The position numbers and the translations under genes were made by a program. The notes under the pieces are model-generated. The model did not search any database. It was not told the DNA's origin and saw only the letters and a list, made by a program, of their open reading frames with translations. A stretch of 29,377 bases of DNA from Saccoglossus kowalevskii (Eukaryota > Hemichordata > Enteropneusta > Harrimaniidae), in contig NW_003118932.1 of NCBI RefSeq assembly GCF_000003605.2, positions 396,294-425,670 on the forward strand. Reading direction: 5' to 3'. Shown here piece by piece: positions 20,792 to 29,377 of this stretch (position 1 is its first letter; each line of letters begins with the position of its first letter).

Positions 20792-21452
20792 TGTATTTGT
20801 GGAACTCATTTATTCGGGAGTACCATGTTGCTAATAACATATTTTAATCAAAACGAAGTAAATGTTTGAGGACAGTGTAAACAATTGGCTACAAAAGTCT
20901 CGTAAATTGGGCTGGCGCCCTCGTGCAATTTATTCGAATCTGACCAAAATAGTGAGTTTATATCAACTCGCACTTCATTCGTCCAATTTACTAATACATA
21001 TATTCGCATATACGTGTCCATCATCTAAGATAAAGAATTTATTATATAATTTTGGTAACACATAGAGTATTTATTTCATTGGCTTGATACAGTTATTACA
21101 CCTACCAGTCACGGCACGCGAGAATCCGCGAGAATCGGTTTCAAATTAAACATGAGTCGGGAAGAAAAAAATAGCCAACGTCGCAAATTGCTCTACAACG
21201 CCAGTAACGTTGCAAGCTCGTTACAATTTTGTCCATGACACGCACCACTAGCGATTCGTGCTTAGCCAAATTTGTACAAAGAAACTGCACAGCTCACTTT
21301 GATATAGGTCAAACCTCGGGGTCATATCAAATGGATAATTGGACGATTTACTTGGTTGTTTTATCACAACATACAATGAACATATTCGGATAAAATGACA
21401 CGTGATACAAAACCCCGGAAACTGTGCCAAATAGTATGAAAACATTTAAAAC
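20792..21452. other. Unique DNA, no gene seen
   Basis: A 67-codon plus frame (20862-21065) has no recognisable motif. Around 21115-21140 GCGAGAATC is repeated in tandem twice (11-bp step). Confidence 0.45.
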
Positions 21453-21603
21453 GGGAGGGTCGTCACCTGCGCACGCGCGGGAATTGAGTCCCAAGCGACG
21501 ATAACAACACACGCGAAAAACGCAAAGGCTCATGGGCAGACGCTTGTTTGTAAACAATGACACGCTATGGCCATCTGACGTATGCGCAGGTGACGACTCC
21601 CCC
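21453..21603. mobile_element. GC-rich 150-bp element with 15-bp perfect inverted ends
   Basis: GTCGTCACCTGCGCA at 21459-21473 is the exact reverse complement of 21583-21597. Outside the arms both ends are G-rich on the outer strand (GGGAGG and GGGGGA). The interior is clearly GC-richer than the surrounding AT-rich DNA, consistent with an inserted MITE. A minus-strand frame of 101 codons (21348-21653) reads through it. Its first 17 residues (MSWKYYVASDEEFEFEA) lie outside the element and look protein-like, but no family is recognised. Confidence 0.7.
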
Positions 21604-21731
21604 GCTTCAAATTCAAATTCTTCATCACTTGCAACATAATATTTCCAAGACATCAGGTTGTGGAAGAAGTAATTGAATTAATGGTATTTGTAGTTCCAAT
21701 CACATCTGACCATTCTCACATGTAATATAAA

Positions 21732-22048
21732 CATTTTTCACGAAAACTGTTCAATTTGAAACACTTCAGAAAGCGAAATCACCAACAATGTTTCACTCCG
21801 AGACACCAGACTATAAGTATTTCCAACAGTGCTAATGTTTATTACACATTTGTATTCCAGAGAGAAACAAATTGTTTTTATCTCGAAGCACTTTCTAAAC
21901 ACATATATGCAATGTTTCAAGTTGAAACACTCGACTATAATGTTTTATAAGTGTTTGATGAATATGTATATGTTCCCAACTTCATAAGAGTAACTAAACA
22001 CTTTTCTTTAAAACTGTTTTATTTTGAAGCACTTCAGAAAACAAACAC
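21732..22048 (+). repeat. Degenerate tandem repeat (about 125-142 bp), three units
   Basis: Three related blocks are seen. CACGAAAACTGTTCAATTTG, then AAACACTTCAG, is near 21740. ATTGTTTTTATCTCGAAGCA, then CTTTCTAAAC, is near 21871. AACTGTTTTATTTTGAAGCA, then CTTCAGAAAAC, is near 22012. Starts are 125 and 142 bp apart. The last unit with its left flank (TTCATAAGAGTAACTAAACA from 21981) recurs inverted at 24861-24930. Confidence 0.6.
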
Positions 22049-23130
22049 ACATGAAATGTCACCATTGTCAACAGACATACTATGCACGTAGCCATATATT
22101 TATTGATTTTAGTATTTTCAATAATATATATTGTGCATACTTGTCACAAGTTTAGTAACCTAAGAAATTGAACATGCACGGTGTTATTATCAATGCTTGA
22201 GTTAGTAAGCTGTATGCGGCAGTGCTGGACAGGAGTTAATTCACTTTTCATAGCTATTGTTCCATTGGTGGAGACTTAATTTGAATTCCGTCTAATACAA
22301 TGGTGATTACCACACACCTATACCAATTTACGTATAATCTAAACCAGCTCCTCTAAGCCTTTATTAATACATAACCATTTAACTGTTAATTTAGAGAAAT
22401 CATAAATACAATATGAAAATTAATATTCACTAATAATTTAGGTTGCTATTATTTTTGAGATACCTTTCGTAAATGAAGTTGTTCACGATATCCGTTGTTA
22501 TATGTTGCGTGTTTAAGTAACGAGTAACCTGTGTCGTGTGCACGCTCATTTAACGACTGAAATAAACTATTGCGAGTATGTAACCATGTAGCATATTCAT
22601 CAAATTTGGACCGAATTACGTCTTTTAGCCGGAAGTTATCCTAAACAAACCTAAAGGTATGATGATATTGAGAATCCCTTATGTTATGAAACGTATTGCT
22701 TGTTATTTGCAGCGACCTCAATTCATTTAATTATGTACAAGTTGTTACGATAACTGACTAAACTCAAGTTTATGCATTCTTGTCGATATCTATGAGAAAC
22801 ATGATCTGACTTTCCAAGTACAATTTTTGTATCAATGATGTTGTTGTGCGTTATTTTATAACAACAGTATTATTTTACATCACATATTTCTGATTCAAAT
22901 ATCACATTGCTTGAAACAATAATGATAATTAAGCATTACTCATTGGATTTTGATAATATTATACTTTATAGATTTTAAAAGAAAAGGTCGGAGCGTACGA
23001 GATGATTTTGCCAATATTGGTAATTAATTTTGTCCTGTTAATATAGATTATTGTTGGTCCAGTGTTCACGTGCTCTATGGCAGAAGAACTCTGGTTAGGT
23101 TAATGTCACAACACTGTACTTTTATTGGAT
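22049..23130. other. Unique AT-rich DNA, no gene seen
   Basis: No open frame of note, RNA gene or strong repeat is visible in about 1.1 kb. Confidence 0.5.
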
Positions 23131-23300
23131 ACACATTTTGGAAAAGTTTTTCCAACAGAAACACGTATTGAAAAGTGTTAATTATTACAACATTTTTAAA
23201 ATCGTTTTTCTAAACACACATTTTAAAAAGTGCTTCCACCACAAAAGTTTATCATCTAAACGGTTTGAAAGGTGCATTCACGCAAAACACAGTCTAAATA
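23131..23300. repeat. Two-copy degenerate 85-bp duplication
   Basis: ACACATTTTGGAAAAGTTTT at 23131 and ACACATTTTAAAAAGTGCTT at 23216 are 85 bp apart, and each continues with CCAMCASAAA. The TTGAAAAGTG-like words recall the repeat at 21732-22048, so the two may be distantly related (inference). Confidence 0.45.
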
Positions 23301-24860
23301 TTGTAATATTAATAATTTGGTAACAAAAATCAGTATTAATACACAGTATCTGCATCTGAAATATATTTTGGATCCGAAAGTGTTAATGTGCAAAATATAT
23401 CAAATGACGCGTTTTGCGATCAAGTACTTTATACGATTGCATAATAAACATAACATACAATAAAAAATATGTATTAATATAAATATGTGCACATAAGATG
23501 AGTTTGTGTATAACGTTTAAAAACATACATATATAGTTAAAAGAATAATAACAATTGTGTTTTTGTGGAACTAATTAAATCCTCCACTTATGTGCAGCTG
23601 AATAAGTGTTTACTGAAATTCAAATTCGATAAACTGTAGAAACCATAATTGTGAACATATACACTTCAAAACAGATGAGTAATAAACCGAAACAAATAAT
23701 AACATACTTAAACTTGTTCTTCTTTGATATAGATTGACGTGCCTAATCTCTTGTCCCGTGGTATTGTTGCCTCGAATACAGTCTCAATTTATTTCTTAGA
23801 AACTTGCTCACTATATTCCCATTCTCGCCCAATTCATAAATCTGCATATATGCACTACATACATTTGATTTCATTCAAATCCGCCCAATATATAGTTCGA
23901 TTATTTGTCCACCTCTAACACGGAGCGGGTGGTATTTTAAATGTGTGTGTACCTAACGAGAGTGCCTGGCACATGTAAAATGTAAACAAGGCAATTCACA
24001 TCTGCCGACGCTGGCTCTATACATTACACTTTCACCACGTTTTGTAACAAGACCGCTATACCTTTAAGTTTATTTAATATACCTTCCGGTTCCTGTCATC
24101 CCTCAGCAAATCTAAAGGGCATTTGGTCAAAGCTGTCTTTAACGAACATGCCACCTGTCCACATGCTTTTGATATTATATTTCAATCGTTGAATGAGCGT
24201 GCGCACAACACAAGTTACCAGTTACCTGCACACATAATATATAATAGTGTTCATCGTTAATACCTCATTTACGAAATGTTTCTCACAAAAGTAGAAACCT
24301 AAATCAATGTTCAATATTAGTTTTCAAATTGTATTGAATTCATGACATTTCTAAATAATAGTGAATAATTATGTAAAGAGGAACTTAAAGGAGCTCATTT
24401 GGATTATACGCAAATTCGCACAGGTCTGTAGTAATTATTACATGGCATTCAGCATTGAGGCTTCGCTAATAGAAAATGAAGCCATTGATTAGATCACAGG
24501 GAATTAACGTCTTTCCAGCACTGCGTCATTCAGTTTACTAACTCGAGTATTGATAACAGCACTGTGCATGTTTAATCTGTTACTGAACTTATGACAAGTA
24601 CATGGCATGCACACACATAACATATTTGAATATATGAAGCTGTTTATTATTGAAAATACTAAAATTAATAAATGTATCGCTACGTGCACAGCATGTCTAC
24701 TGATCACGGTGAAGAGTGTGGGCATTGCTTCTAATAAATATGCTGTATTCAATAAACATTGTGGTTACTATAGATACAATAGACTGCATAAACAAATATC
24801 CTGTACATAAACACTTTATGAATCATGCAATGCTGCGTGATAAGGTGGATAGATTGTATG
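23301..24860. other. Unique AT-rich DNA, no gene seen
   Basis: The longest frames are 82 codons (24504-24752 minus) and 67 codons (24607-24810 plus). They overlap on opposite strands and lack motifs. Nothing else can be supported in this 1.5 kb. Confidence 0.5.
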
Positions 24861-24930
24861 TTGTTTGTCTTTGAAGTGATTCAAAATAAGACATTTTTCT
24901 CTGGAAAAGTGTTTTAGTTACTCTTATGAA
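24861..24930 (-). repeat. Inverted copy of the 21981-22048 dispersed repeat
   Basis: The reverse complement reads TTCATAAGAGTAACTAAAAC, then ACTTTTC, and later TTATTTTGAATCACTTCAAA, then GACAAACAA. It parallels 21981-22048 with a few substitutions and short indels. It marks an unnamed dispersed family with at least two copies in the window. Confidence 0.75.
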
Positions 24931-25682
24931 CCTGCGTAGATGTCTTATATATAAAGAGTTTATGAATCATGTACATTCGGGTATTTTAGGTTGTCTTCTG
25001 AAGTTCCAACTTACAGTACAAAATGAGCAATGACGTCATTTGAAAACGTTCTTATGTTATCCAATTGTCCAATAGAAACCTCCCGTTTGAATTCGAATTG
25101 TGACTCAGGAAATACATAGATGACATATAGATGGAAACATATAGACGAAGCGAATGCCTTTGTTGTGCCGAGAGTACTGTGTATATAAGTGTTATGTTAC
25201 ACAGCAAATTGTTGGATTGTTGGTATTTGTATGTACTAATATGTAAACAGAACAATTAATGGGATATAATCAATTTGGCAGTAATTTCCCTTCACCCAAG
25301 AGTGAAAACAGTGACCAAAGAAGTTAGCACAAATATACACATCGTTCGATTCGCTCTGATCTATGACCGTCCCTACAAATCTGTGTGAAAAGATGTATGT
25401 GCCCTCGGTTAAATTAGCTGGCTCCACCAATGAGCGTTCAGGTAACAAAAACTCGCATCAATTTCAATTTTTAAACCAATAGAATTCGTTATTGGTATAT
25501 CACGTGATAGCTGAAGAATTAACAATACAGTTTGGCAAAAACATTGCGAATTTTCTCATTTTTAGTACATTTGGAGATTACTCTATTATGGCCTATTAGC
25601 AATAATAAAACAACCTCGTTTTGGAGAAAATAATTAGTTCAGATTACGCAGTGATTTAATGATTCGGATTTTTCATCTAACG
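24931..25682. other. Unique DNA, no gene seen
   Basis: There is a TGACGTCA palindrome at 25031-25038 and a small hairpin ACCAATA/TATTGGT near 25474-25497. Minus-strand frames of 67-70 codons have no recognisable motif. Confidence 0.45.
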
Positions 25683-25777
25683 AATATTGTTGTTTGTCAT
25701 GCAAACGCAACATATTCATTATATGATAAATCATAATACAATTTGGTCTACAGCATGGATTATCAAACAACAATATT
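25683..25777. repeat. 95-nt inverted repeat with perfect 14-bp arms
   Basis: AATATTGTTGTTTG at 25683-25696 is exactly complementary to 25764-25777. Pairing may continue through TCATGC and GCATGGATTA with an offset of about 5 bases. It could be a small MITE or a chance AT-rich palindrome. No target duplication is clear. Confidence 0.55.
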
Positions 25778-26019
25778 AAAACATATATCTTTTCGTTTAT
25801 ATGGTGTCTTTAAAGTCGAATTCAGGTTTGAATTGTTTGTTCCACATAAATACATTGATAGATAGAAAGTTTTCCCACGTGAAAACGTCTTCCACGTCTA
25901 TTTCGTAGAGTTGGTGACGTAGCAAATTTAGCGAGCAAATACACAAGTAGATTAGAACGTTTCCTGAAATCAATGATATTGTTATTTGTTATATGGAGTT
26001 TTACACGAAGCACAATATA
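25778..26019. other. Unique DNA, no gene seen
   Basis: This short AT-rich interval separates the 95-nt inverted repeat from the pogo-like MITE. A minus-strand 73-codon frame (25822-26043) overlaps its right end and is not recognisable. Confidence 0.45.
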
Positions 26020-26193
26020 CTGTGACCTCAATATAATGAACACCGTTATAATGAACTTCCTGATATAATGAACACATAGCGTGTCTCCCGTTCACAACAA
26101 ACCCAATGTATTATGTACTTCATTATAGTGAACATTTCACTATAACAAACTAATTGTATGTCCCCCAAAGAGTTTGTTATAACGAGGCTACAG
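26020..26193. mobile_element. Pogo/Tigger-like MITE, 174 bp
   Basis: The ends are CTGTGACCTC (26020-26029) and, as its reverse complement, CTGTAGCCTC (26184-26193). The right end reads inward CCTCGTTATAACAAACTCTT, then TGGGGG, which closely resembles the CAGT-GAACCTCGTTATAACGAAC type ends of animal pogo/Tigger transposons (established family feature). Inside, TATAATGAAC recurs three times on the left and its inverted form recurs on the right, giving nested inverted repeats. TA lies just outside the left end (26018-26019) and a few bases outside the right end. There is no transposase, so it is non-autonomous. Confidence 0.7.
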
Positions 26194-27505
26194 TTTATAA
26201 GGATATACCATTTTTTTCCAAATTGTCATTATGCTCACGCTTGTATGATTCTATATTCAAACTAGAATTGGTCGTCGCTCTATCGTGTGCACGTGGCAAA
26301 AGTGAATCTGTATTGGACATCCTTAACTGAAAAACAAACATTCACCATCATTTACCACCGACACGCAGCAGTAAATGCAACGTTGTGTTTTATCGACAGT
26401 GAATACAGATTTATAATTTCCAGGTATAATGGTGAGGGAAAGACGAATACAACAATTTAAAATACCATTAATACAAATGAAAACATAACACACATATAAA
26501 TGCCTTGCTCATAAAAAAAAATAATATAATGAATTGTTGTTAGCAGATTCATAACACAATTAATACAATTCCTTAATCAATGTATGTAAGCCTTTATTGA
26601 CACTGTATCACTAAAACACAAGAATAATGTTTACTGGATATTTTCTTGAATAAAACTACTAAGACATGTTCCAACAATCGTGATACGAAAGCAGCCAAAA
26701 TATGAATTGATATGATTACTACATGAAAATCTGAAATTAAAACAATGGCGGCACAAAAACAAATAAAGTGATGTTCCAAGAAAATATCATTTTTATTGAA
26801 ATAATGAATTCATATCAACGCCTTATCGGGAAATCAATACTGGGCCATTAAATTGAATTGTCAAAGTACTTATTCATACATCAAATAATTGTAGTATTTT
26901 AATCTTGAATTTTTAAAATTCTCTTTATATAAGGGGCGCTGAAGCAATGAGATATACATATAGGCTTGTGAACGAATGTATTAGCATTGTAGCTATACCA
27001 CAATTATGGTGTAACACTGAATATGTACTACTTCAACAGCACGTCAATTCAACTAGAAATCTGGATTGTTCAAATTAAGACTTGTTTTTCTGACTAATGT
27101 TCGTCGTTGGTGACATGATGGTGACATTTTTGTTGATTGTGTACACATGGATTTTCGTCCTACAACAAGTATCTAGACAACAGTGGCCCACAGCACCGAT
27201 AATTTGTCTTTGAATGCACAGCTTTACTTCTAATTAGAAGCTTGAATGATTTGAGGAGATTATCTAAATGCTCATTATTATTACAGGGCAGTTGTTCGTT
27301 TAAACTAATGAGGACAAATATACAATTAAATTTCACTAAAATTTACCTTGGAAGAAATCTTTCATCAAGTAATGACATTTTGAGTATCAAACACATTCTG
27401 GATATTTAGTTGGTATAGTATAGTTGCACGAATCAGCAATAACAGGATAATAACTCCCTTACCAATCAGAAACAAAATTTGTTGTGATATTGTCTTTTAT
27501 ATATT
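26194..27505. other. Unique AT-rich DNA, no gene seen
   Basis: No gene is recognised in 1.3 kb. AATCTGTATT (about 26305) and AATACAGATT (about 26402) form a short inverted repeat. A perfect 14-bp palindrome CTTCTAATTAGAAG with a homeodomain-type TAATTA core lies at 27227-27240. Confidence 0.45.
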
Positions 27506-27734
27506 ACAGTCATGGTCTGATATTCCACTATCCACTTCCAGGCGGAGCCGAGGTCAACTATACACTCTGAGGGCCGACAAATCTGTATAAAGACTTCGGC
27601 ACGGGTTAATTTTATGTATTATTTCTGATATTCAGATCGAGTGTGACGTCATCGTAGACGAGCAAATCCTTGTATAGCAGCCGTACAGACACGGCTACAA
27701 GATGACGTCACACTACCGTGGAATACCAGGAGGG
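27506..27734. mobile_element. MITE-like element with nested inverted repeats carrying two CRE palindromes
   Basis: The outer arms CTGATATTCCACTA (27517-27530) and the reverse complement of 27716-27729, CTGGTATTCCACGG, agree at 11 of 14 positions. The inner arms GTGTGACGTCATC (27641-27653) and its exact reverse complement (27701-27713) each contain TGACGTCA, the full CRE site bound by CREB/ATF factors. Between them AGCCGT-ACAGAC-ACGGCT (27679-27696) forms a third hairpin. TTATATATT occurs on both sides (27497-27505 and 27735-27743), a possible 9-bp target duplication but of low complexity. No coding capacity. Confidence 0.65.
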
Positions 27735-27743
27735 TTATATATT

Positions 27744-28696
27744 TATTGTATTCATATACACAGTTTCTGAAACATGGATATGTTTTCGGTAGATTTTTAT
27801 GCAATAAATAATGGAACTATTTGACGAAGTCTGAGCCGTAATGTTATGAGAAGACGGACACGGACACATGACAAGTTGTATAACACGATTGGCTGAAAAA
27901 TAGTTTCATTTGCATAAATTAATATTAATGACGTACTGCAGAACCAATGTAAATCCCCCCCCCCAGTTAGTAAATTTAATGGAATAAACGATATTATTTG
28001 AGACGTAGTTTATTTTACACTTGACTGTACATTTAGGACCAAAAACACAGTAATAGTATCGACAGTGAATGGGTATGTGTTACACCTCGGGCGATCACGT
28101 TCAATACAGCCGTGTTTATCTGAGTTACCTCTGTCCCTTGTGTGAACCAATCTTTCAAATTAGTATTTCATCGCAAAAAGAATTACCGGTGTTATCATTA
28201 CCCTGTAAGATGTTGAGCGTCTGTACATGATGTTCTTAATCTTAATTCTACTTGGATCATCTGTAAGCGTAAGTATTATCCGACCACTTTGATTACGTGC
28301 AATCGTGGACCCGAGGCAATTATGTCTAAAAAAAGGGGATTTAATCTTTTTTAATGTATTACGCGTAATGTGGAAAGGGAACCACTATTTGTAGAAATAT
28401 TCACACTTGTTCTCGTCTTGGAGGTAAACATTGTTTCCTTTACTGCATATCCGACGTAAATGGTTAATCTGTGAAAACATAATTTGTTAAAATGAAATGC
28501 CTCGTACTGTTGATAACAATGTGTATCAGTCGATTTGATATTGAAACACGTAATATTATTCACTTTTAATATTTAATATCGCTATTTTCGCTGACAACTA
28601 AAATCCGCTAAATTAAATCTACGTAAAATGCAGTGTTTCCTTAACAAATTTGTGAAATTACAACAAAGGAAATATGCTCAAACATGAAAATAATGA
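27744..28696. other. Unique DNA, no gene seen
   Basis: There is a C10 run at 27955-27964 and AT-rich unique sequence elsewhere. The 70-codon minus frame at 28351-28563 has no recognisable motif. Confidence 0.45.
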
Positions 28697-29377
28697 GTTA
28701 GTATGGCAATAATCGAGGTAATGTGGATATTTAGTTAGTATGGTAATAATAGACGTAATATGGATATTCAGTTAGTATGGTAATAATAGACGTAATATGG
28801 ATATTTAGTTAGTATGGTAATAATCGACGCAATATGGATATTTAGTTAGTATGGTAATAATAGACGCATTATGGATATTTAGTTAGTATGGTAATAATAT
28901 ACGCAATATGGATATTTAGGTAGTATGGTAATAATATACGCACTATGAATATTTAGTTGGTATGGTAATAATAGACGCAATATGGATATTTAGTTAGTAT
29001 GGTAATAATAGACGCAATATGGATATTTATTTAGTATGGTAATAATAGACGCAATATGGATATTTAGTTAGTATGGTAATAATAGACGCAATATGGATAT
29101 TTAGTTAGTATGACAATAATAGACGCAATATGGATATTCAGTTAGTATGGTAATAATAGACGCAATATGGATGTTTAGTTAGAATGGCAATAATAGACGC
29201 AATATGGATATTCAGTTAGGATGGTAAAAATAGAGGCAATATGGATATTTAGTTAGTATGGTAATAATATACGCAATATGAATATTTAGTTAGTAAGGTA
29301 ATAATAGATGCAATATGGATATTTAGTTAGTACGGTAACAATAGACGCAATATGGATATTCAGTTAGTATGGTAATA
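28697..29377. repeat. 37-bp minisatellite, at least 18 copies, runs off the window
   Basis: The unit is GTTAGTATGGTAATAATAGA followed by CGCAATATGGATATTTA, 37 bp in total. Register is kept from 28697 to the right edge, about 18.4 copies. Variation is mostly single-base: TAGA/TATA/TCGA before CGCA, CGCA/CGTA, and TTTA/TTCA at the end. Units are directly adjacent with no unique spacers. Stops occur on both strands, so no long frame arises. The true length is unknown because the window ends inside the array. Confidence 0.97.

Noticed and set aside
21348-21653. 101-codon minus-strand frame as a gene
   Set aside because: Most of it is the GC-rich inverted-repeat element and its AT-rich left flank. 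Only the first 17 residues look protein-like, and no family is recognised. Kept as a finding, not as a CDS.
3169-25507. Three exact TCACGTGA palindromes (3169-3176, 20454-20461, 25500-25507), the MITF/TFE-type E-box
   Set aside because: About one such 8-mer is expected per 65 kb of random sequence, so three is mildly high, but the sites are isolated, unrelated in context and without a nearby gene.
27227-27240. Perfect 14-bp palindrome CTTCTAATTAGAAG
   Set aside because: It is short, with no repeat partner or gene context. A self-complementary AT-rich palindrome of this size is plausible by chance.
28697-29377. CRISPR-like array (37-bp direct repeats)
   Set aside because: Units abut directly with no unique spacers, no cas genes are present, and the DNA is eukaryotic in character, so this is a minisatellite.

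Overview
The window looks like nuclear, non-coding DNA from an animal, most likely an invertebrate. It is AT-rich (roughly two thirds A+T by eye). CpG is not obviously depleted, which argues against a vertebrate. No long reading frame exists outside simple repeats, and nothing suggests bacterial operons or ribosome binding sites. Many short inverted-repeat elements sit in unique AT-rich sequence, as expected of an intergenic or intronic region full of non-autonomous DNA transposons (MITEs). I cannot name the species. I recognise no protein-coding gene, rRNA, tRNA or CRISPR array.

Layout. Bases 271-2849 are a very large 19-bp minisatellite (about 135 copies). It is interrupted at 2842-2962 by a dispersed repeat whose inverted relative lies at 19594-19732, and short degenerate units continue to about 3096. 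From 3097 to 7190 the sequence is unique, with a tandem nuclear-receptor-like half-site cluster (5184-5204) and AT dinucleotide runs (7091-7143). A TTAA-flanked MITE sits at 7197-7414. Bases 8468-9793 hold a repeat complex: a 21-bp minisatellite, a near-perfect hairpin (8672-8729), an inverted relative of the minisatellite (9514-9553) and three 80-bp tandem units. A GAAT tetranucleotide array fills 10131-10383. A second, larger TTAA-flanked element lies at 12406-13312.

From about 15232 to 19732 there are three copies of a palindromic MITE family (15232-15349, 15640-15825, 18884-19080), an approximately 116-bp degenerate duplication (18119-18300), and a 445-bp element with CCCGGGGG ends and an internal motif of about 34-bp spacing (19132-19576). 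That element ends in a strong G-quadruplex motif (19572-19590). Further right are a 49-bp duplication (20162-20258), inverted-repeat elements at 20618-20791, 21453-21603, 25683-25777, 26020-26193 (pogo/Tigger-like) and 27506-27734 (with duplicated CRE palindromes), and a dispersed repeat pair at 21732-22048 and 24861-24930. A 37-bp minisatellite (28697-29377) runs off the right edge.

There is no gene set to work together. The coherent biology is repeat biology: at least eight types of short inverted-repeat element, two with TTAA target sites, plus four tandem arrays. Most apparent open reading frames over 100 codons come from the 19-bp and 4-bp arrays, whose minus strands contain no stop triplet in any frame of the consensus. 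Element boundaries and family names come from reading the sequence by eye and remain to be tested by database search.
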